Part shown: piece after piece, positions 1 through 6,049 of the stretch
How positions within the stretch are numbered: the first letter of the stretch is position 1
How the letters are laid out: each line of letters begins with the position of its first letter
Assembly: GCA_937893675.1 (NCBI GenBank)
Contig: CALBGI010000010.1
Coordinates: 1 to 8,086, forward strand
Length of the DNA stretch: 8,086 bases
Source: an uncultured Blautia sp.
GTDB lineage: Bacteria; Bacillota; Clostridia; Lachnospirales; Lachnospiraceae
Direction: 5' to 3'
Program-made: the position numbers and the translations under genes
The notes under the pieces: model-generated
Databases searched by the model: none
Told to the model about the DNA's origin: nothing
What the model saw: the letters and a program-made list of their open reading frames with translations, nothing else

Positions 1-28
1 TCTTTGCCACAATGTCAAGTGATGAATT

Positions 29-48
29 CAAATTACTTTGAGAATTTG
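29..48. repeat. Inverted repeat upstream of the riboswitch promoter
   Basis: CAAATT (29-34) and AATTTG (43-48) form a 6-bp inverted repeat with an 8-nt gap. Outer AAGTG (17-21) and CACTT (50-54) extend the symmetry. No T-run follows, so it is not a convincing terminator. Its centre lies about 67 nt upstream of the start point predicted from the promoter at 71-99, a usual place for an activator site, so it could be an operator. It lacks a clean T-N11-A match to the dyad upstream of metE, so the operator role is weak inference. Confidence 0.3.
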
Positions 49-70
49 GCACTTACGCATAAAGCAGCAC

Positions 71-99
71 GTGACAACGTTATGTGTTTGGATTATAAT
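71..99 (+). promoter_or_regulatory. Sigma-A type promoter for the riboswitch leader
   Basis: The -35 element is GTGACA (71-76, five of six bases match TTGACA), followed by a 17-nt spacer and a perfect -10 TATAAT (94-99). The predicted transcription start is near 106, about 15 nt before the cobalamin aptamer. The correct spacing and the aptamer just downstream make this the likely promoter of the cysteine-rich protein and LysR genes. Confidence 0.8.
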
Positions 100-120
100 G
101 ATAGATGAAAATTGAATCAT

Positions 121-232
121 CATATCGCTCCATCCGCAAAGACGGAACATGGAATCGGGTGCAAGTCCCGGCGAGTCGGTCACTGTGAAACTTTCCTGAG
201 GGAAAGGTAAGTCAGATACGTGGGAGCGTATG
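121..232 (+). promoter_or_regulatory. Cobalamin (adenosylcobalamin-type) riboswitch aptamer
   Basis: The conserved cobalamin-riboswitch core is visible. It begins with GGAA (151-154), then GGGTGCAAGTCCC (157-169), then a segment ending in GGTCACTGTGA (178-188). A hairpin CTTTCC/GGAAAG (191-196 with 201-206) follows, and then the B12-box-like AAGTCAGATACG (209-220). A small hairpin CCG/CGG (134-136 with 143-145) lies near the 5' side. The closing stem P1 is formed by 121-131 and 223-232, ten pairs with one bulged T. In this family ligand binding normally turns off downstream expression, usually of B12 synthesis, transport or B12-independent isoenzyme genes. Here a terminator follows and the operon leads into a metE module, which fits repression when B12 is plentiful. 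Confidence 0.9.
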
Positions 233-264
233 GTGCTTCTGCCGGAACCGGAAGCACGTTTTTT
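233..264 (+). terminator. Riboswitch expression-platform terminator
   Basis: GTGCTTC (233-239) pairs perfectly with GAAGCAC (251-257), and a run of six T follows at 259-264. The hairpin starts at the very next base after P1 of the aptamer, so the two helices could stack. The loop contains GCCGG (241-245), complementary to CCGGC (168-172) inside the aptamer. This is the likely off-state of the switch. Confidence 0.8.
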
Positions 265-319
265 AGGCGCAGGAAGCTGTGCTTTGTTGAGCGTGTCTGT
301 TTGGATGCGCTTTTTTCTT
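265..319 (+). terminator. Second terminator-like hairpin in the leader
   Basis: AGCGTGTC (290-297) can pair with GATGCGCT (304-311), including two G-U pairs, with loop 298-303. T312-T316 and CTT follow. An alternative, larger fold pairs AGGCGCA (265-271) with TGCGCTT (306-312) and encloses a small AAGC/GCTT hairpin (274-277 with 281-284). Either fold ends in a T-run like that of an intrinsic terminator. GTGCTT at 279-284 repeats the 5' arm of the first terminator and could compete for its 3' arm. Confidence 0.5.
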
Positions 320-367
320 ACGGTTCCTATGTATAAAATAAATCCCTTTTTTGCAAGGAGTCTTTTC

Positions 368-664
368 ATGCGTAATCAGTATTGGGAAAATAAGCACTAT
401 GCTTATTTCTGCAACCGGGAATGTGAATATTTCCCCTGCCATAAGGGTGCCGACCCGGAAAATTTTAATTGCCTATTCTGCTATTGCCCTCTGTATGTAT
501 TGGGAGATCGCTGCGGCGGAAAGTTTGCCTACCTTCCCAACGGATACAAGGACTGCAGCCGCTGTCTGTTTCCCCATCTGCGGGAGAATTATGGTGTAAT
601 TACGGAACGCTATGGAGAAATCCTTGCGGCAATTCCATATCCAGATCAGGAGGATGACGAATGA
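368..664 (+). CDS. Cysteine-rich small domain protein (PF04071-type), 98 aa
   Basis: This is a small cytosolic protein of a conserved family of unknown function. Nine cysteines lie in the first 66 residues, at positions 15, 19, 24, 35, 38, 40, 49, 63 and 66. They are arranged as CNxxC, FPC, NCLFCYC, RCGG and DCSRC, followed by PH. This pattern is that of the 'cysteine-rich small domain' family, which from general knowledge is often found with, or fused to, cobalamin-synthesis proteins. The spacing suggests metal or iron-sulfur binding, but that is inference. The acidic tail (PYPDQEDDE) is not conserved-looking. The ATG at 368 was chosen because AGGAG at 356-360 lies 7 nt upstream; an in-frame ATG at 230 would place coding sequence through the terminator hairpins and lacks a Shine-Dalgarno sequence. 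It is the first gene after the B12 riboswitch and overlaps the LysR gene by 4 nt (ATGA), so translation is probably coupled. Confidence 0.85.
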   Translation: MRNQYWENKHYAYFCNRECEYFPCHKGADPENFNCLFCYCPLYVLGDRCGGKFAYLPNGYKDCSRCLFPHLRENYGVITERYGEILAAIPYPDQEDDE

Positions 665-1569
665 CCCTTTTACAACTGAAATACATTGTGACGGTTGCTG
701 CGGCCGGAACGATCAGCGAGGCGGCAAAACAGCTTTATATCGCCCAGCCCAGCCTGACTTCCGCAATCAAGGAACTGGAAAATGAACTGGGAATTACTAT
801 TTTCAAACGTACCAATAAAGGCATCCTGCTTTCGGCGGAGGGAGAAGAATTTTTAGGATATGCCCGTCAAGTGATTGAACAGACAAATCTGATTGAAGAA
901 CGATACTTAGGGAAGACCCCTGTCAAGCATCAGTTCTGTGTGTCCACGCAGCATTATTCTTTTGCGGTAGAAGCATTTGTTGAGCTTTTGAAACAGTATG
1001 GCGGTGAAGAATACGACTTCCGCATCCGTGAAACGCAGACCTATGAGTTGATTGAAGATGTGGCAAAGCTGCGAAGCGAGGTGGGTGTGCTTTACCTTAA
1101 TAGTTTCAATGAAGCTGTCCTGCGCAAGACCATGCGGGAAAATGATTTGAAATTTCATCGTTTATTTATCGCAAAGCCTCACGTTTTTGTCAGTACGTTC
1201 AGTCCTCTGGCAAAGAAGAAAATTGTTGAATTGGATGAGCTGGCAACCTATCCGAGATTGTCCTATGAGCAGGGAGAACACAATTCCTTCTACTTCTCTG
1301 AGGAAATTTTAAGTACGTTGGAAAGCAAGAAAGACATTATGGTTTCTGACCGGGCCACGCTGTTCAATCTCCTGATTGGTCTGAACGGGTACACCATTTG
1401 CAGCGGCGTTATCAACGAAGAACTAAATGGGAAAAATATTGTTGCTGTCCCCCTTGCTGTGGATGATTACATGGAAATCGGCTACATCACTCACAGCAAG
1501 GTCGGACCGGGTAAATTTGGAACTCTGTATATCGAAGCTCTGAAACGATATGCTTCCGCACAGGAATGA
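661..1569 (+). CDS. LysR-family transcriptional regulator, 302 aa
   Basis: This is a DNA-binding regulator of normal LysR length. The N-terminal winged helix-turn-helix spans roughly residues 1-60 and includes the typical segments GTISEAAKQLYIAQPSLT and IKELENELG, then FKRTNKG. A linker helix (about 60-84) leads to an effector-binding domain of periplasmic-binding-protein fold (about 90-295). The ligand cannot be read from sequence. By analogy with MetR it could be homocysteine or another methionine-pathway signal, but similarity to MetR is not established here. AGGAGG (648-653) lies 7 nt before the ATG, and the start overlaps the stop of the cysteine-rich gene. Its expression should follow the B12 riboswitch. 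The next genes are metE and a MetE-like gene, read from a separate promoter with a LysR-type dyad upstream, so these are the likely targets. This differs from many LysR genes, which are divergent from their targets. Confidence 0.9.
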   Translation: MTLLQLKYIVTVAAAGTISEAAKQLYIAQPSLTSAIKELENELGITIFKRTNKGILLSAEGEEFLGYARQVIEQTNLIEERYLGKTPVKHQFCVSTQHYSFAVEAFVELLKQYGGEEYDFRIRETQTYELIEDVAKLRSEVGVLYLNSFNEAVLRKTMRENDLKFHRLFIAKPHVFVSTFSPLAKKKIVELDELATYPRLSYEQGEHNSFYFSEEILSTLESKKDIMVSDRATLFNLLIGLNGYTICSGVINEELNGKNIVAVPLAVDDYMEIGYITHSKVGPGKFGTLYIEALKRYASAQE

Positions 1570-1577
1570 CAGAACAT

Positions 1578-1625
1578 AAAGTAGCGGTCTGCTATAGATT
1601 CAATCTATGGCAAACCGCTGCTTTT
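1578..1625 (+). terminator. Long hairpin terminator between the LysR gene and metE
   Basis: Bases 1578-1599 pair with 1603-1624 around a TCA loop (1600-1602). There is one C-A mismatch (1589/1613) and G-T pairs at 1582/1620 and 1593/1609. The lower stem includes AGCGGT (1583-1588) with ACCGCT (1614-1619). Only four T (1622-1625) follow directly, so termination may be incomplete. The hairpin ends the LysR transcript, and the tip also carries the LysR-type dyad. Confidence 0.65.
1594..1608. promoter_or_regulatory. Candidate LysR-family operator (T-N11-A dyad)
   Basis: ATAGAT-TCA-ATCTAT is a perfect 15-bp dyad with T1595 and A1607 separated by 11 nt, the classical LysR box. Its centre (1601) is about 66 nt upstream of the metE start point predicted near 1667, matching the usual recognition site near -65 for this regulator family. 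The encoded LysR protein ends only 25 nt away. The same bases also form the tip of the terminator hairpin, so the symmetry could be explained by RNA folding alone. Confidence 0.55.
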
Positions 1626-1631
1626 CCGTAT

Positions 1632-1660
1632 TTTACAGAACCCTTTCCCGCAGGTATACT
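1632..1660 (+). promoter_or_regulatory. Sigma-A type promoter for metE
   Basis: TTTACA (1632-1637, five of six matches) and TATACT (1655-1660, five of six matches) are separated by 17 nt, with a predicted start near 1667. It lies just after the hairpin that ends the LysR gene and 34 nt before the metE start codon. No riboswitch or T-box fits into the remaining short leader, so control is more likely by the upstream dyad. Confidence 0.7.
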
Positions 1661-1694
1661 GAAAAAGAACGATCATACCCGAGGAGGACACATT

Positions 1695-3977
1695 ATGGAC
1701 TATTCAATTATTGGATTTCCGCGTATCGGGATCCACCGAGAATTAAAGTTCGCAACAGAAGCGTATTTTCGCAGCGAAATAGATGCCGATGAGTTGAAAC
1801 GGGTTGTCTCTCAGCAGAGAATGGAGCAGTGGACACGCCAGAGGGACGCAGGTGCCGGCTTTATCCCGTCCAATGATTTTTCCCTTTATGACGGGATGCT
1901 GGACACCGCTTATATGCTGAACGCCATTCCAAGGCGGTATGCCGATCTGAGGCTTTCCGATATAGACACATACTTTGCCATGGCCCGTGGGTATCAGGGG
2001 GCGCAGGGAGATGTCAAAGCATTTACCATGAAAAAGTGGTTCAATACGAACTACCACTACATGGTACCAGAGCTGGATGATGATATGGAGTTGAAGCTCC
2101 GCTCAGATGCTTTTCTGGATGGCTTTCATCAGGCGCGTTCTCTGGGCATTCAGACAAAGCCCGTGGTCGCCGGACCGTTTACCTTTTTGAAGCTGGCCCG
2201 CTGTACCGGCAATAAATCCGCCACTGATTTTGTAGATGATATTCTGTTTGCCTATGCAGATATTTTGAAGCGGTGTGGAGAAAACGGCGTGGAATGGCTG
2301 CAAGTTGACGAGCCGTATCTGGTCATGGATTTAACAATGGGGGATGTTGCCCTTTTCCGCAAGCTGTACCAAACGCTGCTGGAACAAAAAGGCACAGTGA
2401 AGGTGCTGCTCCAAACTTATTTTGGCGATGTGCGGGATTGTTACCGGCAGCTATGTGAACTGCCCTTTGACGGCATTGGCCTTGACTTTGTGGAAGGAAA
2501 GCAGACCGCAGCACTTGTAGCAGCAAACGGTTTCCCGAAGGATAAAATCCTGTTTGCGGGACTTGTAAATGGGAAAAACATCTGGCGTACTAATTATAAA
2601 GACGTACTGGAGCGAATCGCCGGTTTGAAAAGCTGCTGTGACCACATTGTACTCAGTACATCCTGCTCCCTGCTCCATGTGCCGTATACTGTAAAGAATG
2701 AGCCGCAGCTTTCCACCGAAATTATCCGGCATTTTTCCTTTGCGTATGAAAAGCTGGATGAACTGCGTGAGCTTTGCTGCCTGGCTGAACTTGCAGACTA
2801 TTCCTGTGACCGGCGCTATCTGCAAAATCAGGAACTGTTCCAAACCAGTGAGCTGAGAACCGACACAGAGGTACAGAAACAGGTTGCGGCACTTACTGAA
2901 TCGGATTTTACCCGCAGGGTGCCCAGAAAGGAACGGCAGGCAACGCAGAAAGAACTGCTGAATCTCCCGCTGCTGCCCACGACAACGATTGGCTCTTTCC
3001 CGCAGACAAAGGAAGTCAAGCAGAACCGAACAAAATTCCGAAAAGGCGAAATCAGCGAAGAAGAATACCGAAATAATGCAAAGGGATTCATCCGGGATTG
3101 CATCGCTTTACAGGAAAACATTGGTCTGGATGTCTTGGTGCATGGCGAATTTGAACGCAACGACATGGTGGAATTTTTTGGCGAAAATCTGTCTGGTTAT
3201 GTGTTTACCATAGGCGGTTGGGTACAGTCTTACGGTACACGGGGCGTAAAGCCGCCGATTGTGTTCGGGGACGTCAAACGCAAGAAGTCCATTACTACCG
3301 ATTATATCCGTTATGCCAATTCCCTGACGGATAAGGATGTGAAGGGAATGCTGACAGGACCAGTCACGATTTTGAACTGGTCGTTCCCCAGAGAAGATAT
3401 TTCCACGCAGGAGATGATGTATCAGATCGGCCTTGCAATCCGGGAAGAGGTTCTGGAACTGGAAGCTGCAGGCGTCCGTATTATTCAGATTGACGAAGCC
3501 GCGCTCCGGGAAAAGCTGCCGCTCCGCCGCGCCGACTGGCATAGCGACTATCTGAACTTTGCGATCAAGGCATTCCGTCTCTGCCACGCAAAGGTAAAAC
3601 CGGAAACGCAGATTCACACCCATATGTGCTACAGCGAGTTTGAGGACATTATCCCGGAAATCGACGCAATGGACGCCGATGTGATTACCTTTGAGGCGTC
3701 CCGTTCCAAACTTACGATTCTGGACAGCCTGATGGCGCATCATTTTGAAACGGAGGTGGGTCCCGGCGTCTACGACATCCATTCCCCCCGCATTCCGAGT
3801 GTAGAAGAAATTGAAGCCGCCCTCCGGCTGATGCTGGACAAGATCCCGGCAGATCATTTATGGGTCAACCCAGACTGCGGATTAAAAACCAGAGGGGAAA
3901 CCGAAACCGTTGCCAGTTTGAAAAATATGGTCCAGGCGGCGAAAAATATAAGAAACGAATGCAAAGGAGACATTTGA
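1695..3977 (+). CDS. metE: Cobalamin-independent methionine synthase MetE, 760 aa
   Basis: MetE moves a methyl group from 5-methyltetrahydropteroyl-polyglutamate to homocysteine to make methionine in the cytosol, without B12. The protein is full length for the family (E. coli MetE is about 753 aa) and has both barrels. The N-terminal domain starts at IIGFPRIG, and the C-terminal catalytic domain (about 430-755) includes TTTIGSFPQT. The zinc ligands are present as H643 and C645 (THMC), E667 (TFEAS) and C728 (NPDCG). The catalytic histidine is H696 in YDIHSPR, and the homocysteine-binding segment IQIDEAALREKLPLR is intact. The ATG at 1695 has GAGGAGG at 1681-1687. An upstream in-frame ATG at 1566 would add 43 residues that run through the terminator hairpin and do not belong to the family. 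It has its own promoter, and its stop codon is 1 nt before the next start. Its position behind a riboswitch-controlled LysR gene fits use when B12 is scarce. Confidence 0.97.
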   Translation: MDYSIIGFPRIGIHRELKFATEAYFRSEIDADELKRVVSQQRMEQWTRQRDAGAGFIPSNDFSLYDGMLDTAYMLNAIPRRYADLRLSDIDTYFAMARGYQGAQGDVKAFTMKKWFNTNYHYMVPELDDDMELKLRSDAFLDGFHQARSLGIQTKPVVAGPFTFLKLARCTGNKSATDFVDDILFAYADILKRCGENGVEWLQVDEPYLVMDLTMGDVALFRKLYQTLLEQKGTVKVLLQTYFGDVRDCYRQLCELPFDGIGLDFVEGKQTAALVAANGFPKDKILFAGLVNGKNIWRTNYKDVLERIAGLKSCCDHIVLSTSCSLLHVPYTVKNEPQLSTEIIRHFSFAYEKLDELRELCCLAELADYSCDRRYLQNQELFQTSELRTDTEVQKQVAALTESDFTRRVPRKERQATQKELLNLPLLPTTTIGSFPQTKEVKQNRTKFRKGEISEEEYRNNAKGFIRDCIALQENIGLDVLVHGEFERNDMVEFFGENLSGYVFTIGGWVQSYGTRGVKPPIVFGDVKRKKSITTDYIRYANSLTDKDVKGMLTGPVTILNWSFPREDISTQEMMYQIGLAIREEVLELEAAGVRIIQIDEAALREKLPLRRADWHSDYLNFAIKAFRLCHAKVKPETQIHTHMCYSEFEDIIPEIDAMDADVITFEASRSKLTILDSLMAHHFETEVGPGVYDIHSPRIPSVEEIEAALRLMLDKIPADHLWVNPDCGLKTRGETETVASLKNMVQAAKNIRNECKGDI

Positions 3978-3978
3978 T

Positions 3979-5097
3979 ATGAGTAATTTATACGCACCGT
4001 TCCGTTACGACTACGTGGGCAGCTTTCTTCGTCCGGCAGAACTGAAAAAGGCCCGCGCCGATTATGAAGCAGGAGCCATTACCGCCGATCAGCTCAAAGC
4101 TGTGGAGGATCAGTGCATTACCGAACTGGTGGCGAAGCAGAAAGCGGCCGGATACCATGTTATTACTGACGGCGAGTTCCGCCGCGCTACCTGGCATCTG
4201 GATTTTATGTGGGGATTCGACGGCGTCGGCCATAAGAAAACGAACACCGGCCTTCCCTTCCACGGAGAGGCGGCGATGATCGATGATACTTTTGTGACCG
4301 GCAGGATCGGATTGTCCGGTGAGCATCCCTTTGTGGATCATTTTCGGTATGTGAAGGCGCTGGAGGACGAAAAGACTATAGCAAAACAGACAATCCCCGC
4401 CCCTGCTCAGACGCTGGCACAATTCTGGATGCCCTTTGCCAGAAAACACACAGAGGCCTTTTACAGTTCTGCCAAGCCGCTGATGGACGACATTGCACAG
4501 GCTTACATTGCTGTACTGCATCAGCTGTACGATGCAGGCTGCAGGAATGTGCAGTTTGACGATTGCACATGGGGAATGCTGGCGGATAAAAATGGACAGG
4601 AAATGCACGCCGCAACGAAAGAAGGGCTTTTGGCCGTCCAGAATGCCTATAAAGATATTAACAACCAGGTGATTAACGGAGCGCCAGAGGGGATGAACAT
4701 CACCACCCATGTCTGCAGGGGCAATTACCATTCAACTTATGCCAGCAGTGGCCCCTATGACTCCGTGGCCGACGTTTTGTTCGGCGAAGAAAATGTAAGT
4801 GCCTATTATCTGGAGTTTGATGATGAACGCTCCGGTGGCTTTGCGCCTCTTGCAAAAATCGGAAGCGGACAGAAAGTGGTTCTCGGACTGATTACCACAA
4901 AGCAGCCGCAGTTGGAGAATAAAGAGGCCGTGATTGCCCGAATCCATGAAGCTGCAAAGTACATCCCTCTTGACAGGTTGTATCTCAGCCCGCAGTGCGG
5001 TTTTGCTTCCTGCGAGATCGGCAATAAGCTGACTGAAGAAGAGCAATGGGCGAAACTGGCGCTGGTTAAAGAGATTGCTGAGGAAGTCTGGGGCTAA
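3979..5097 (+). CDS. MetE-like methyltransferase, YxjG/YxjH type, 372 aa
   Basis: This is a single-barrel member of the MetE C-terminal (UROD/MetE-like) family. It corresponds in size and sequence style to Bacillus YxjG/YxjH and is usually annotated as 5-methyltetrahydropteroyltriglutamate-homocysteine methyltransferase. The zinc-binding set appears complete: H244 and C246 (THVC), E279 (LEFDD) and C340 (PQCGF). The N-terminus DYVGSFLRP and the motif DGEFRR are typical. It lacks the N-terminal barrel of MetE, which in MetE helps bind polyglutamyl folate, so its methyl donor may differ. That donor is not settled by the sequence. AAAGGAGA (3963-3970) precedes the ATG by 8 nt, and the gene begins 1 nt after the metE stop, so both are read from one mRNA. 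It is the last gene before a strong terminator. Confidence 0.88.
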   Translation: MSNLYAPFRYDYVGSFLRPAELKKARADYEAGAITADQLKAVEDQCITELVAKQKAAGYHVITDGEFRRATWHLDFMWGFDGVGHKKTNTGLPFHGEAAMIDDTFVTGRIGLSGEHPFVDHFRYVKALEDEKTIAKQTIPAPAQTLAQFWMPFARKHTEAFYSSAKPLMDDIAQAYIAVLHQLYDAGCRNVQFDDCTWGMLADKNGQEMHAATKEGLLAVQNAYKDINNQVINGAPEGMNITTHVCRGNYHSTYASSGPYDSVADVLFGEENVSAYYLEFDDERSGGFAPLAKIGSGQKVVLGLITTKQPQLENKEAVIARIHEAAKYIPLDRLYLSPQCGFASCEIGNKLTEEEQWAKLALVKEIAEEVWG

Positions 5098-5107
5098 ATT
5101 TTTCTGT

Positions 5108-5156
5108 AAAAATCGCGACGTCGGAGTTTTATTCATTCGACGCCGCGATTTAATTT
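5108..5156. terminator. Bidirectional terminator between convergent operons
   Basis: AAATCGCG (5110-5117) pairs with CGCGATTT (5144-5151). After one A-C mismatch, CGTCG (5119-5123) pairs with CGACG (5138-5142) around a 14-nt loop. The + strand continues as a T-rich tail (ATTT, AATTT). The - strand reads five T after the stem, from A5108-A5112. It therefore serves the metE operon from the left and the DUF1275 gene, which ends at 5158, from the right. Confidence 0.85.
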
Positions 5157-5157
5157 G

Positions 5158-5979
5158 TTATTGAGAATCTTTATTATGCGGTGATTTCATAACCGATATA
5201 TCTTCCCCGACCTGGTGACCTATATTCTTTATCTGCTTTTCAATGTCCCACAGATCTTTCTGTATCGTTTCTTCCTCGACGCTAATTTCCGGGTGTTCTT
5301 TCATTTCTTCTCTGATAAACATCAGGCAAAAACTGACCAATAGAAGCAGGCAGGAAAACCAGATCGTATGCGCTCCGAACAGAACAACAAATTGACCGCC
5401 GATTCCAGCGCCAACAGCAAATAGGAAAATGATTTCCCAATAGCGCAAAGCTTTCCCTAAAACATTTCTATCATGTGTTCTGATGTATGCAGAAAGTGCT
5501 TCCATGCCGCTACGCATATTTCCGATACACATGGTGCTGGCAAACGCGTAACCATTCACCTTTCGGAATGTCTGCACCTGCATAGCGCAGGAAAAAGATA
5601 CCAGTGCATTAGCCAGCATATCAAGACTTTGCGGAAGAAAGCTTACCAAAAACAGCAGAATCATTTCCAGTAGCAGGACAATCTGCCTCCAGTGGATATT
5701 CTGCACATTCTGATATTTTCCCCGTATCTGCTCTGCAACAATGATGCCTATTGCAAATGCTGCCAACGGAACAAAGTAGTGTGCGCTCTGCAACCAATTA
5801 CGCTCACAGATGTTTTGACTAAGTAATACGATATTCCCGGTCTGAGCATTGGCGAACACCTTGCCCCGGAACACATAGGTATAGGCATCTTGCAGGCCGC
5901 CTGATATTGACAAAAATGCGGCAGTTGGGAAAGATTCGGACATTTGTCCCTGATGCTGGCATTTTATAATTCCATTCAA
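5158..5979 (-). CDS. DUF1275 (YoaK-type) integral membrane protein, 273 aa
   Basis: This is a multi-pass membrane protein of a conserved family with no established function. About six hydrophobic segments are visible, near residues 17-37, 66-84, 99-114, 119-135, 180-202 and 205-223. The family motif NAQTGNIV is at 44-51, and a related QVQTFRKVNGYAFAST segment is at 134-149. After the last membrane segment there is a charged tail of about 50 residues (223-273), with acidic and helix-like sequence (EVEEET, DIEKQIKNI style), longer than in compact family members of about 220-230 aa. The start is a TTG at 5979. AAGGAG (5994-5989) lies 9 nt before it, while the next in-frame ATG (codon 13, 5943) has only a poorly spaced AGGGA. 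It lies 70 nt after the thioesterase gene on the same strand. Only a weak promoter candidate (TTGAGA/TATCTT with a 15-nt spacer) is seen between them, so read-through from the pyr operon is possible. Confidence 0.85.
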   Translation of the reverse strand: MNGIIKCQHQGQMSESFPTAAFLSISGGLQDAYTYVFRGKVFANAQTGNIVLLSQNICERNWLQSAHYFVPLAAFAIGIIVAEQIRGKYQNVQNIHWRQIVLLLEMILLFLVSFLPQSLDMLANALVSFSCAMQVQTFRKVNGYAFASTMCIGNMRSGMEALSAYIRTHDRNVLGKALRYWEIIFLFAVGAGIGGQFVVLFGAHTIWFSCLLLLVSFCLMFIREEMKEHPEISVEEETIQKDLWDIEKQIKNIGHQVGEDISVMKSPHNKDSQ

Positions 5980-6049
5980 ATGTGTTCACTCCTTGATGTA
6001 TAACTAAAGATACCTCTATGTATGTATTCTCAAAATAGCAGAAGCCTGA

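Noticed and set aside
230..367. N-terminal extension of the cysteine-rich protein starting at ATG 230
   Set aside because: It would translate through the riboswitch terminator and second hairpin, has no Shine-Dalgarno sequence, and gives residues unlike the family, while the ATG at 368 has a well-spaced AGGAG.
28..369. Reverse-strand open frame of 113 codons across the leader
   Set aside because: It is the complement of the promoter, aptamer and terminators; no family resemblance.
1566..1694. Extended metE start at ATG 1566, overlapping the LysR stop as ATGA
   Set aside because: The extra 43 residues run through a terminator hairpin and a promoter and are not part of MetE. ATG 1695 has GAGGAGG and begins exactly at the conserved N-terminus.
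1661..1694. SAM riboswitch or T-box directly upstream of metE
   Set aside because: Only about 28 nt lie between the predicted start point and the start codon, too short for either element, and no conserved motif is visible.
3108..3857. Long reverse-strand open frame (249 codons) opposite metE
   Set aside because: It lies fully antisense to conserved MetE catalytic sequence, resembles no family I recognise, and is a by-product of codon bias.
3988..4731. Long reverse-strand open frame (247 codons) opposite the MetE-like gene
   Set aside because: Antisense to a clearly coding region with intact zinc motifs; no recognisable domain.
5980..6049. Terminator after the thioesterase gene or a separate promoter for the DUF1275 gene
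   Set aside because: Only a 3-bp hairpin and a promoter-like pair with a 15-nt spacer are seen; neither is strong enough to list as a feature.
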